64,000 nucleotides of DNA from Bacilli bacterium (GTDB lineage: Bacteria; Bacillota_I; Bacilli_A; RF39; UBA660), in the NCBI GenBank assembly GCA_016283935.1, contig JAEENX010000002.1, positions 1 through 64,000 on the forward strand. Direction: 5' to 3'. The translations under genes and the position numbers were made by a program. Numbering within the stretch: the first letter of the stretch is position 1; each line of letters starts with the position of its first letter. A model generated the notes under the pieces. The model was not told the origin of the DNA. It worked only from the letters and a program-made list of their open reading frames with translations, and searched no databases. Shown piece by piece: positions 18,504 to 26,465 of the stretch.

Positions 18504-19868
18504 CTAGTATATTGCCCATGAATATCTGGCATAATATCGATTGTTTTCACACTTTTCATCTAAATTATATTCATTATAATCTTCATCAAATATTTCAGGA
18601 TAAAGATCACCATAGTTTTCCAGTTCTTTTTTATATTCATCACAACTAATAAATCTAATTGAAACGTCTGATCCATGAGGATGTTCCATTAAAGTTGTAT
18701 GCAAGTTTTCTAACTTGTTTATTATATTTTCATTAGTTGTCATCAAGCCTTTAACTTCTTTTTCTTCGGCTTTAAACCAACTATATCTTGGGTCAACTAT
18801 ATTTAATTCAGTTCCATGCTCATTATAATAACTATCAGCTATCTGTTGTAAATCTGGTGATAATGTATATGAATAATCTGCATTATCAAGCGGTACAGAT
18901 ATTGATTCTTTAGATAAGTCTAAAGTTTCTTCTATAGCATAATATGGTTTTGGAAATGAGTCAATTGTAACAGTTTGAATTAAATTAGTTTTATTTAAAT
19001 CTGAATATACATTTATATATGATTCATTAGTAAAATAAGTACGATCAATATTTAATGTGAAATATTTATATACAGGCGCCTTGATTCCAAGCATATCCGG
19101 ATAATATTTAAATACATAATCATCAAATACATCTTTCGATGTTAAACATAATTCTTTTTCGTCTGCAGTTAAAGAAAAACTTCCTTCTTCAGTTATTAAT
19201 ATAGCTTTGCATTGATTAATAGTTATTGTAGATTGGAAAGAAAATTCAGTTTTACATGAAGCATTAACTATATATGGAATTAATATAATTATAATAACAC
19301 TTATTGCTTTAAATAACTTTCTTCTTTTATTTACTGCCATATTTAACATAATCATAATAACTATAACAGGTATTGCATATATTAAATCAGCTACTCCTGT
19401 AGGTGGATTTTCTGCTACTTTTGTTGGATTAAATGATAAGTTAAAATTTTGTTTTTCGCCAAATACATATTCTTTATATTCATTTGCAGGAATTTCTTTT
19501 TTATAAGAAATACTAAATCTCATTTTTTTAGATTCACCTGGTTTAATTATTGTCTCTTTTGTATCAAATATATATTCGAAATAATCGGATATATTTTGAA
19601 AAGATGATTTATCTAAAGCATAATCTTCTTCAGTACCATTTTTAACAAATATTTCATAAGTTAAATAATCTCCAACTGATGCCATTTCAATATTTAAATT
19701 AATTTTTTTATTTTCTAGTTTTGCAGATTCTAATTCTTTTGCTTCTGCACTTTTATCAACTAATTTAATTTCTTCAATAGTAATATTATTGTCAGTACAT
19801 GTTTCTGCAAATACTACTGTTGGAATTATTAATAAAATTGAAATAATTAATAATAACACCTTTCTCAT
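18504..19868 (-). CDS. Surface protein with internal NPPTG segment, paralogue 1
   Basis: 454 aa. Signal peptide (1-21, VVFA) then an extracellular beta domain (about 22-150). ENPPTGV (153-159) is followed by a hydrophobic helix (about 161-178) and KRRK, the layout of a sortase cell-wall sorting signal, but in mid-protein. A second hydrophobic segment (about 187-203, ending VNA) resembles a signal peptide and leads to a Cys-containing extracellular domain to the end. Two downstream-numbered genes (19980-21284 and 21315-22634) share this layout and sequence. The function is unknown. It may be a two-domain membrane hairpin protein or a polyprotein cut by sortase and signal peptidase. Confidence 0.75.
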   Translation of the reverse strand: MRKVLLLIISILLIIPTVVFAETCTDNNITIEEIKLVDKSAEAKELESAKLENKKINLNIEMASVGDYLTYEIFVKNGTEEDYALDKSSFQNISDYFEYIFDTKETIIKPGESKKMRFSISYKKEIPANEYKEYVFGEKQNFNLSFNPTKVAENPPTGVADLIYAIPVIVIMIMLNMAVNKRRKLFKAISVIIIILIPYIVNASCKTEFSFQSTITINQCKAILITEEGSFSLTADEKELCLTSKDVFDDYVFKYYPDMLGIKAPVYKYFTLNIDRTYFTNESYINVYSDLNKTNLIQTVTIDSFPKPYYAIEETLDLSKESISVPLDNADYSYTLSPDLQQIADSYYNEHGTELNIVDPRYSWFKAEEKEVKGLMTTNENIINKLENLHTTLMEHPHGSDVSIRFISCDEYKKELENYGDLYPEIFDEDYNEYNLDEKCENNRYYARYSWAIY

Positions 19869-19888
19869 AAACTCACCTACTATATATT

Positions 19889-19903
19889 TATTATAAACTA
19901 ATA
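19889..19903 (-). promoter_or_regulatory. Shared promoter motif (TATTAGTTTATAATA)
   Basis: Contains TATAAT and is identical or one base off at 22655-22669 and 52478-52492, each time a few dozen bases before a surface-protein gene. A canonical -35 is not evident, so an activator or alternative sigma factor may be involved. Confidence 0.5.
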
Positions 19904-19936
19904 TGTAATATACATTTATATTAATTTTTTATAATA

Positions 19937-19950
19937 TACATTTTTATGTA
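19937..19950. repeat. TACAT-N4-ATGTA palindrome, copy 1
   Basis: Perfect 14-nt palindrome, exactly repeated at 22703-22716, upstream of two of the three paralogous surface-protein genes. It looks like an operator, or may be carried along by the gene duplication. Confidence 0.5.
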
Positions 19951-19957
19951 AATAAAA

Positions 19958-19979
19958 AAAGAAACTATTAAGTTTCTTT
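19958..19979 (-). terminator. Terminator after the 434-aa surface protein
   Basis: Stem AAAGAAACT/AGTTTCTTT with a T-run on the minus strand. Confidence 0.75.
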
Positions 19980-21284
19980 TTATCTACCTTCCCATACAGC
20001 ATAATAAGTTGTTCCTGTACATTTTTCAGGTTCTACCATTGCCTTTCCCAACTTTTTAGTATTTCCACCATCTTCTTGTGTATTTTCGCAATTAGTAAAA
20101 CTAATGATATCTACATTTTCAAAAGAAGAATCAAGATATTCAATTTTATTGATAATATTAATATTACTTATTGCAAATTCTCCTTCACCAGTAAATGATG
20201 ATTCATGATATTCGCTAGATTTACCATATCCAATACCAACCATTATTTTATTTTTTAAATCTTCAGATACAGTAAAATATATTTTATTATAATCTCCAAT
20301 TTTATATATAAAATCAGAATCTGCTGAATGAGCTCCTAACAAATTATAGTAATAATGACTAGGAACATCTGATTTTGTTATTATTTTTATTAATTGTGTT
20401 TTATTTTCATCAGAATATACTTTTATATATGAATTATCATTAAATACTGGCCCAATAATTTTAGGATATACGCGATAATATAAAAATGCTGTTGGATTAT
20501 TCGCATCCCACATTCCATAATAACTCCATACGGAATTTATTTTAATAGTAGATCCATCTATCACATCATCATTGCCTAAACATAATTCTTTTACATCTTT
20601 ATCTTCTTCAAAAGATCCAATATCAGTTACTATTTTATAGGCACAATTTTCAACTGTAACTTTGGAATCTATTTTTATATTACATTTGCATACAGCTTTT
20701 ACTATAGTTGGTGCAATAATTGCAAATACTAAGATAATTGCTATTGTTTTAAATGCTCTATTCTTTTTGGAAACATAAAAAACTATAAATCCTAGTATTA
20801 ATAATACAGGAATAAAATATAACAAGCTTTTTACTCCTGTAGGTGGATTAACAATCTTGCCTCCAGTTAATTCTAAATCAAAAGAATTTGTTTCTGAAAA
20901 CATTCCAATAGTAGCATCATTTTTTAATGAAACACTTAATACTATTTCTTTAGTTGAACCAGCAGTTATTGTTTTATTACTACTTGAAATCTTATATTCC
21001 ACATTTTTATAGTTTTTATTAAACATAGATTCATCTAATACATATTCATCTTCAGTATTATTCTTTATAATCAATTTATAATTTATATAATCATTTACTT
21101 TAGTAAATGAAATATCTAAATTAATATTTGTTCCATTTGCTTTTGCTGAATTTAATTCATTTGATCCATCAGATTTTCCAATCATTTCTATTGATTGAAT
21201 TGTAATACCACTTGGATCGCATGTTTCAGCAAATACATTAAATGGTATTAAAAGTATTATTAACAAAACAATTAATCTTTTCAT
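19980..21284 (-). CDS. Surface protein with internal NPPTG segment, paralogue 2
   Basis: 434 aa, with the same plan as its neighbours: signal peptide (1-19, NVFA); extracellular domain with a conserved ETC...GITIQSIEMI opening; NPPTG at 146-150; hydrophobic helix (about 153-171) and SKKNR; then a second signal-peptide-like helix (about 178-195) ending IVKAVCKC; then an extracellular Cys-containing C-terminal domain. It is closest to the gene upstream, which stops 30 nt before its start, so the two are cotranscribed. The repeated SYIKVYSDxNKT-like stretch (about 280-292) is shared by all three paralogues. No enzyme motif is seen. Confidence 0.75.
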   Translation of the reverse strand: MKRLIVLLIILLIPFNVFAETCDPSGITIQSIEMIGKSDGSNELNSAKANGTNINLDISFTKVNDYINYKLIIKNNTEDEYVLDESMFNKNYKNVEYKISSSNKTITAGSTKEIVLSVSLKNDATIGMFSETNSFDLELTGGKIVNPPTGVKSLLYFIPVLLILGFIVFYVSKKNRAFKTIAIILVFAIIAPTIVKAVCKCNIKIDSKVTVENCAYKIVTDIGSFEEDKDVKELCLGNDDVIDGSTIKINSVWSYYGMWDANNPTAFLYYRVYPKIIGPVFNDNSYIKVYSDENKTQLIKIITKSDVPSHYYYNLLGAHSADSDFIYKIGDYNKIYFTVSEDLKNKIMVGIGYGKSSEYHESSFTGEGEFAISNINIINKIEYLDSSFENVDIISFTNCENTQEDGGNTKKLGKAMVEPEKCTGTTYYAVWEGR

Positions 21285-21314
21285 ATAAACTCACCTACTT
21301 TATATATAAAAATA

Positions 21315-22634
21315 CTATTTATAACTCCAAGTTGCATAATAAATATTCCCTGAACATGTAATATTATCACCGCTATGGAACTCAGTATATCCTACTTCAT
21401 ATTCGTATTTTCCTTGACTATTTCTACAATTACTAAAGTACATAGTTGTACTGCTTGTATTCGTATGATTTCTTAAATATTCTATCTTATTTCCTATATC
21501 GTTATTACTAATAATTTCGAAATTTTCAAATGTTTGTGTATAAATATTATTGTCATTTGTATATTTAATATCTAATTCTAATTTATCTGTTAAATCAGAT
21601 GATATATCAAAATATATTTTTTCATAGTTTCCAATAATTATTACTGCATAACTATCTAGATAATCAGAAACAACTATATCATGAGTTTTAAGTAAATAGT
21701 AATAATGATCATATATATCATCTTTAGTTATAGTTTTAATAAGATTTGTCTTTCCTGGATCAGAATAAACTTTAATATATGATGTATCATTAAAGAAAAC
21801 ATCACTAGTTTTATTCTTTAATTTCAAATAAATTATTTCATAATATCCTAAATCATATGAATACGATTCATCCATACTTCTTTGTTGTATTTTATTATAT
21901 TTTTCAAGAATATCTTCAGAAACAATACAAACTTCTTTAGTATCCTTATCAGGTTCAAAGCTACCCTCTGGAGTTCTTAAAATATATTTACAATTTTCAA
22001 CAGTAATTGTTGAATTAATTTTCATATTACATTTGCATACAGCTTTTACTATTGTAGGAATAATTATCAGAAAAGCTAATATTACTGCCACCATTTTAAA
22101 AACATTATTCTTTTTAGCAATTATAAATACCATCAATCCTATTACTATTAATATAGGAATTAAATATATTAATGTTTTTACTCCTGTAGGTGGATTTTCT
22201 ATTTTTCCACCTGTCAAATCTAAATTAAATGTATTTGTTTCTTTAAATCTACTTTCTGTTGGAGTATTTATTAAAGAAACATTTAAAGTTAAATCTTTTG
22301 TTGTTCCTGCTTTTACAACTTTATCATTTGTTTCAAAAGTATATTGAATGTTGCTATATTTTTTATTAAACATAGATTCATCTAATACATAATCATCTTC
22401 TGTATTATTTTTTATTGTTGTTTTATATTTAATAAAATCTTTTTCTTTGGAAAACATAATATCTAAATTTAAAGTTGTTCCATTTACCTTAGCTTCTGTT
22501 AGTTCCCTTGTACTATCAGATTTTTCAATCATTTTTATTGATTGAATTGTAATACCATCAGGATTACAAGTATCTGCATATACGGTTATAGGTATTAAAA
22601 TTATAGCTAATAATAATATACATATATTTCTCAT
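21315..22634 (-). CDS. Surface protein with internal NPPTG segment, paralogue 3
   Basis: 439 aa. Signal peptide (1-20, TVYA), extracellular domain opening DTCNPDGITIQSIKMIEKSD, NPPTG at 147-151, hydrophobic helix with AKKN tail, and a second helix ending IVKAVCKC near 200. The C-terminal extracellular domain has conserved Cys. It is very close to paralogue 2 throughout, so recent tandem duplication is likely. It is the first gene of the two-gene unit, with the shared promoter motif at 22655-22669 and a palindrome at 22703-22716. No sortase gene is in the window. Confidence 0.75.
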   Translation of the reverse strand: MRNICILLLAIILIPITVYADTCNPDGITIQSIKMIEKSDSTRELTEAKVNGTTLNLDIMFSKEKDFIKYKTTIKNNTEDDYVLDESMFNKKYSNIQYTFETNDKVVKAGTTKDLTLNVSLINTPTESRFKETNTFNLDLTGGKIENPPTGVKTLIYLIPILIVIGLMVFIIAKKNNVFKMVAVILAFLIIIPTIVKAVCKCNMKINSTITVENCKYILRTPEGSFEPDKDTKEVCIVSEDILEKYNKIQQRSMDESYSYDLGYYEIIYLKLKNKTSDVFFNDTSYIKVYSDPGKTNLIKTITKDDIYDHYYYLLKTHDIVVSDYLDSYAVIIIGNYEKIYFDISSDLTDKLELDIKYTNDNNIYTQTFENFEIISNNDIGNKIEYLRNHTNTSSTTMYFSNCRNSQGKYEYEVGYTEFHSGDNITCSGNIYYATWSYK

Positions 22635-22654
22635 ATACTCACCTACTATAACTA

Positions 22655-22669
22655 TATTATAAACTATTA
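22655..22669 (-). promoter_or_regulatory. Shared promoter motif, copy 2
   Basis: Minus-strand TAATAGTTTATAATA, one base different from the copies at 19889-19903 and 52478-52492. It contains TATAAT about 20 nt before the gene start. Confidence 0.5.
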
Positions 22670-22702
22670 TGTAATATGTAATTATAATATTTTCTAATAA
22701 TG

Positions 22703-22716
22703 TACATTTTTATGTA
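22703..22716. repeat. TACAT-N4-ATGTA palindrome, copy 2
   Basis: Identical to 19937-19950, at a similar distance upstream of a paralogous gene. Confidence 0.5.
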
Positions 22717-22725
22717 AATAAAAAA

Positions 22726-22747
22726 AAGAAACTAATTAGTTTCTTTT
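22726..22747 (-). terminator. whiA terminator containing the stop codon
   Basis: Perfect palindrome AAAGAAACTAA/TTAGTTTCTTT followed by a T-run on the minus strand; the whiA TAG lies inside. Confidence 0.8.
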
Positions 22748-23646
22748 TCTTTTGCTTTATTAACTAAATCTTTTATTTTTCTAAAGTGATGATTAATACC
22801 TGATTTAGTAATATTATAATCTGTTTCTAATGAAATAATCTCAGCTAATTCAGACATAGATGTTTCTGGATATTTAAATCTATAATCTGTTACTATTCTT
22901 GTTTTATCATCTAATAAGACTAATAAATCATTGTCTTTTAGATAATTAATATTATCTATTTGTTCACGACAAGTTTTCATACTTTTTTCAACATTTGCTT
23001 GTTCACAGTTATTAAGCCTATTAACCATATTTTTATGATCTCTATAAATTCTTATATCTTCATAATAGAATAAAGCTTCTACTGTACCTAATAATTTTAT
23101 AAAGTCAGATATTTCTTCTGAAGATTTAATATATACCATATATCCTTTATCTCTTTTTAACATCTTAGCTTTAAAGTTAAATGTACTTAATAAATTAACT
23201 ATTAGTAATGATAAATCTTCATCATTAACTAAAAATTCTAAATGATATTTAGATTTAGATGGATCATTTATTGATCCATTTGCTAAGAACAATCCTCTTA
23301 TATATCCAGTTCTTTCTTCATCAGAATAATCTAATATATTTCTATAAGTATTATTAATATCTGATTCTATAATATCTATCTTTTCATGTATTTCTAAAAT
23401 ATAGATTGTTTTAACAGTAAATTTCTTTTGTGTTCTTATTGTTAATTTAATATTAATACCATATATCTTTTTTAATAATATAAAAATTCTTCTTGCTACT
23501 CCAGAATTTTCAAATGTAATTATTATTGCATCATTTGAAAATTTTGCATTAGATTTTAAATAAGCACATACTTCTGACATACTTTCTAACTTATTAGTTT
23601 CAAGTCTTGTCATTTCATCTTTAACTTTTGTAGTAAATGATGCCAT
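22732..23646 (-). CDS. whiA: Sporulation/cell-division regulator WhiA
   Basis: 304 aa, family length. WhiA is a DNA-binding protein with a degenerate LAGLIDADG homing-endonuclease fold (N-terminal about 200 aa) and a C-terminal helix-turn-helix (YPETSMSELAEIISLETDYN... SGINHHFRKI). In Bacillus it affects cell division and chromosome segregation without sporulation. I use the ATG at 23646: it encodes the conserved MASFTTKVKDEM start and has AAAGGAG 8 nt upstream. The in-frame GTG at 23655 overlaps that SD. Upstream partners yvcJ/yvcK are not in this window, so the gene appears alone. Confidence 0.93.
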   Translation of the reverse strand: MASFTTKVKDEMTRLETNKLESMSEVCAYLKSNAKFSNDAIIITFENSGVARRIFILLKKIYGINIKLTIRTQKKFTVKTIYILEIHEKIDIIESDINNTYRNILDYSDEERTGYIRGLFLANGSINDPSKSKYHLEFLVNDEDLSLLIVNLLSTFNFKAKMLKRDKGYMVYIKSSEEISDFIKLLGTVEALFYYEDIRIYRDHKNMVNRLNNCEQANVEKSMKTCREQIDNINYLKDNDLLVLLDDKTRIVTDYRFKYPETSMSELAEIISLETDYNITKSGINHHFRKIKDLVNKAKEKETN

Positions 23647-23689
23647 GATAATCACTCCTTTAATGATTTTAACATGTTTTATACATAAA

Positions 23690-23714
23690 AAAAAGGATTT
23701 TATAAATCCTTTTT
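23690..23714 (-). terminator. Terminator after the DUF4190-type gene
   Basis: Stem AAAAAGGATTT/AAATCCTTTTT with a T-run on the minus strand, overlapping the stop at 23714. Confidence 0.75.
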
Positions 23715-24859
23715 TAATCTTGCATTACATATGTTGAACCAGATTTTTTAACTGGAATTTGAATTAATTCAATATCATTATAACTAGTTACATCTTCACA
23801 TATATAATAATCAAATAATTTATCTTGTTTAGTTCCGTTTACATATACTTCAAAATAATTATGTGAATATCTTGGTGTTGTTTCTTCTATTTCAGATTTA
23901 ACATATACTAATTTAATAACATCTGATCCAATTAATGTTTCATTCAAATTATGTTTCTTATCGAAATATGCATATGTATATTTTGAATAAGTATTAACAA
24001 TTTGATTCTTAGAATTAACTAAAATATAATCTCTAGCATCATTTGCATTTAAACTATAAGCGTTTGTAATATCAGTTGCTGATGTTATTTCTTCAAAAGA
24101 TAATGCAGTTTTGTTAGCTTCTTCCATATTGAATAATCTGTATGTTTTATTAATTAAATCAACAAATATTACATCTTGATATCCAGCTTGTCCATATTCA
24201 ACAACAAAAACTTTTTTAACGTTTTTAACTATTAAATTAACATTTTTACCATTTATTACAGAATCGGTATCTATTTTTCTTGGAAATTTATCAGTTATAT
24301 GTCCATATAAATTATTATCTTTTAAATAGAATACATCAACATAATATGGTGCACCACTATCAGTATCTAATTCATATACTATTGCATCTTTAGTATTAGT
24401 TTTACTTGTTGTAGTTGTAGTTGTTGTTGTTTTCTTAGTAGTTGTTGCTGGACATGATATAGTAATATCTACTCCATTATCTGATTTGTATTTACAACTA
24501 GCATATCCATATTCATTAGGTTCTCCACATTCATAAGCCATTGAACAATATGTTTCTTGATTAATGGCTGCTCCAAATAATGTAGCAAATAAACCACCTA
24601 ATAATAAAACTAATAATACTTCAGCAATTAGTTTTAAAACTGAAATAATAATACCTGCAATTGCCATTCCCTTTCCACTATTTAGCTTCTTAGCTTTGCT
24701 TAGTCCAACAATCGATAATATTAAACCAATAACTGCACTTACTAAAATAGATACAATTAAACCTGCTATAGCAAATCCATTTGTTTGACTTTGTTGTTGT
24801 ACAGGTTGATATGGTTGTTGATTATTAATTGGTTGTCCTGTATTTGGATCATAATTCAT
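23714..24859 (-). CDS. DUF4190-type membrane protein with Thr-rich stalk
   Basis: 381 aa. Gln/Pro/Asn-rich cytoplasmic N-terminus (about 1-27), then a DUF4190-like double helix (NGFAIAGLIVSILVSAVIGLI... KKLNSGKGMAIAGIIISVL). A Cys-containing loop and a long run of Thr (about 138-152) form a stalk before an extracellular beta-rich domain (about 158-381). The Thr run is encoded by a simple ACA/ACT-type repeat near 24405-24445 that could vary in length. The function is unknown. The cytoplasm-helix-Thr stalk-outside layout recurs in genes at 40986, 51470 and 53605. Confidence 0.7.
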   Translation of the reverse strand: MNYDPNTGQPINNQQPYQPVQQQSQTNGFAIAGLIVSILVSAVIGLILSIVGLSKAKKLNSGKGMAIAGIIISVLKLIAEVLLVLLLGGLFATLFGAAINQETYCSMAYECGEPNEYGYASCKYKSDNGVDITISCPATTTKKTTTTTTTTSKTNTKDAIVYELDTDSGAPYYVDVFYLKDNNLYGHITDKFPRKIDTDSVINGKNVNLIVKNVKKVFVVEYGQAGYQDVIFVDLINKTYRLFNMEEANKTALSFEEITSATDITNAYSLNANDARDYILVNSKNQIVNTYSKYTYAYFDKKHNLNETLIGSDVIKLVYVKSEIEETTPRYSHNYFEVYVNGTKQDKLFDYYICEDVTSYNDIELIQIPVKKSGSTYVMQD

Positions 24860-24907
24860 ACAATCTCTCCTCCTATCCTTCTTTTATTATAACACTTATA
24901 AAATAAA

Positions 24908-24929
24908 AAAGAAGCACTTATGCTTCTTT
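24908..24929 (-). terminator. Terminator of the GT-C-like gene
   Basis: Stem AAAGAAGCA/TGCTTCTTT with a T-run on the minus strand, overlapping the 3' end of the gene. Confidence 0.75.
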
Positions 24930-26408
24930 ATTTTTATATAAATAATAATAACCGTATTCTACATTCAATAATTCATACTTATCATTATCTTTTAAATACT
25001 TGTACTTTTTACTATCTTTTCCTACTAAATAATAATTAAATTGATATTTATCAACTAATTCTTCAAAATTCATATTAAAGTAATCAATCATTATATCTTC
25101 TTTACCATTGAATTCTTTTAAATAAACTTCTACTCTAGAATCAATAAAAACAGGTATTTTTCTATAAGCTAAATAACTTCCTTGAGCAAACTCATTATAC
25201 AGTCTTATATTTTTATAATCCAAATTATTAACAATATAATCTGCTGTCTCTACTGGTTCTCCTCCATGATCTATACCATATTCAAATGTTTTAAAATCTA
25301 ATGCATTTATAATCATTCCAATTGCTATTATTTCCATGATAATAAATGTAGAAACTATTACATTTTCATTAACATTTAGTTTCTTAATTTTTATATTTTT
25401 AAATTTGAAATCAGAAAATATATTAATTGTTAATATTATTATGAAATATGTATATAAATATACTGTATTTCTATAAAGCATTAATCCATATAATCCTAAT
25501 CCTAATAAATAAAATAAATCATATAGTTTTATTTTCTTTTTAGAAACAATTAAGATTAATGCAATAACTAATAACAATGCAACAAATGGATATGATAAAA
25601 GACTAACATGTTTCATTTCACCTATATTACCATATACAGTTGAATAATAATTCATAACTTTAAATCCAAATGTGTAATTCAATATACCATATGGAGATAT
25701 AAAGCACGATAATAAAATCATTATAAAAGTTATTATAAATAATTTTGTAGATTTGCAATCTTCAATTATAAATTTATTATCTAATAGTTTTATATTATAT
25801 TTATCTTTAATATATTTAATAATAATTTGAACTATATATGGAAGAAAAAATACAGGTACTAATATCCACATAGGAAAATGAATATTAACTATAAATATGG
25901 ATATTAATATACTTATAACTGAATATTTTATTTCTCCTTTTTCATATAATTTATTAATTATTATAAATAATAATAACATTAATAAATAACTTACTGATTG
26001 TACTCTAGGATAATAAAATATACTAGTAAAATAGATTAATACAATTGTTGATATTAATGATATTAATTTATTATTTATATGTTTATTTATAAATGTATAT
26101 GCTAACAAACTAAATAAGAAAAATACTATTACAAAGAATATAAATAATAAAGGTGCTCCACCCAATTTAAATATTGGATAAATTATTAAATCATATAACC
26201 AATGATGATATAAATATTTTAATCCTTCATGCATACTCATATGATCTTTAAAGTCTAAACCGTATGTTAATATATCTTTTGCTGATCTTAAATCAAAGAA
26301 TAAATCAGAATCTAATATTTTATTTATACAAAAAAAGTTGGATAAAAGAATAAATACATATATACATATATTTGTAAGTATATTAGTTATTTTATTATCT
26401 TTCTTCAT
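24918..26408 (-). CDS. Polytopic membrane protein, GT-C glycosyltransferase-like
   Basis: 496 aa with about 11-12 hydrophobic helices and a C-terminal soluble extracytoplasmic part (about 385-496). The first outside loop has DSDLFFDLRSAKDIL and HEGLKYLYHHWLYD, an Asp-x-Asp plus His/Trp pattern typical of GT-C (PMT-like) glycosyltransferases that use lipid-linked sugars. The C-terminal region contains RLYNEFAQGSYLAYR and FIDSRVEVY, which are common in this superfamily. I start it at the ATG at 26408 with GGTGAATAAA upstream; the in-frame ATG at 26420 has no SD. The donor and acceptor are unknown. Confidence 0.72.
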   Translation of the reverse strand: MKKDNKITNILTNICIYVFILLSNFFCINKILDSDLFFDLRSAKDILTYGLDFKDHMSMHEGLKYLYHHWLYDLIIYPIFKLGGAPLLFIFFVIVFFLFSLLAYTFINKHINNKLISLISTIVLIYFTSIFYYPRVQSVSYLLMLLLFIIINKLYEKGEIKYSVISILISIFIVNIHFPMWILVPVFFLPYIVQIIIKYIKDKYNIKLLDNKFIIEDCKSTKLFIITFIMILLSCFISPYGILNYTFGFKVMNYYSTVYGNIGEMKHVSLLSYPFVALLLVIALILIVSKKKIKLYDLFYLLGLGLYGLMLYRNTVYLYTYFIIILTINIFSDFKFKNIKIKKLNVNENVIVSTFIIMEIIAIGMIINALDFKTFEYGIDHGGEPVETADYIVNNLDYKNIRLYNEFAQGSYLAYRKIPVFIDSRVEVYLKEFNGKEDIMIDYFNMNFEELVDKYQFNYYLVGKDSKKYKYLKDNDKYELLNVEYGYYYLYKNKEA

Positions 26409-26437
26409 TTTATTCACCATATAAATTATAACATAAA

Positions 26438-26465
26438 AAATAGAATGTTTATTAACATTCTATTT
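26438..26465 (-). terminator. Terminator of the REC/HD-GYP-like regulator
   Basis: Stem AAATAGAATGTT/AACATTCTATTT with a T-run on the minus strand, overlapping the stop. Confidence 0.78.
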
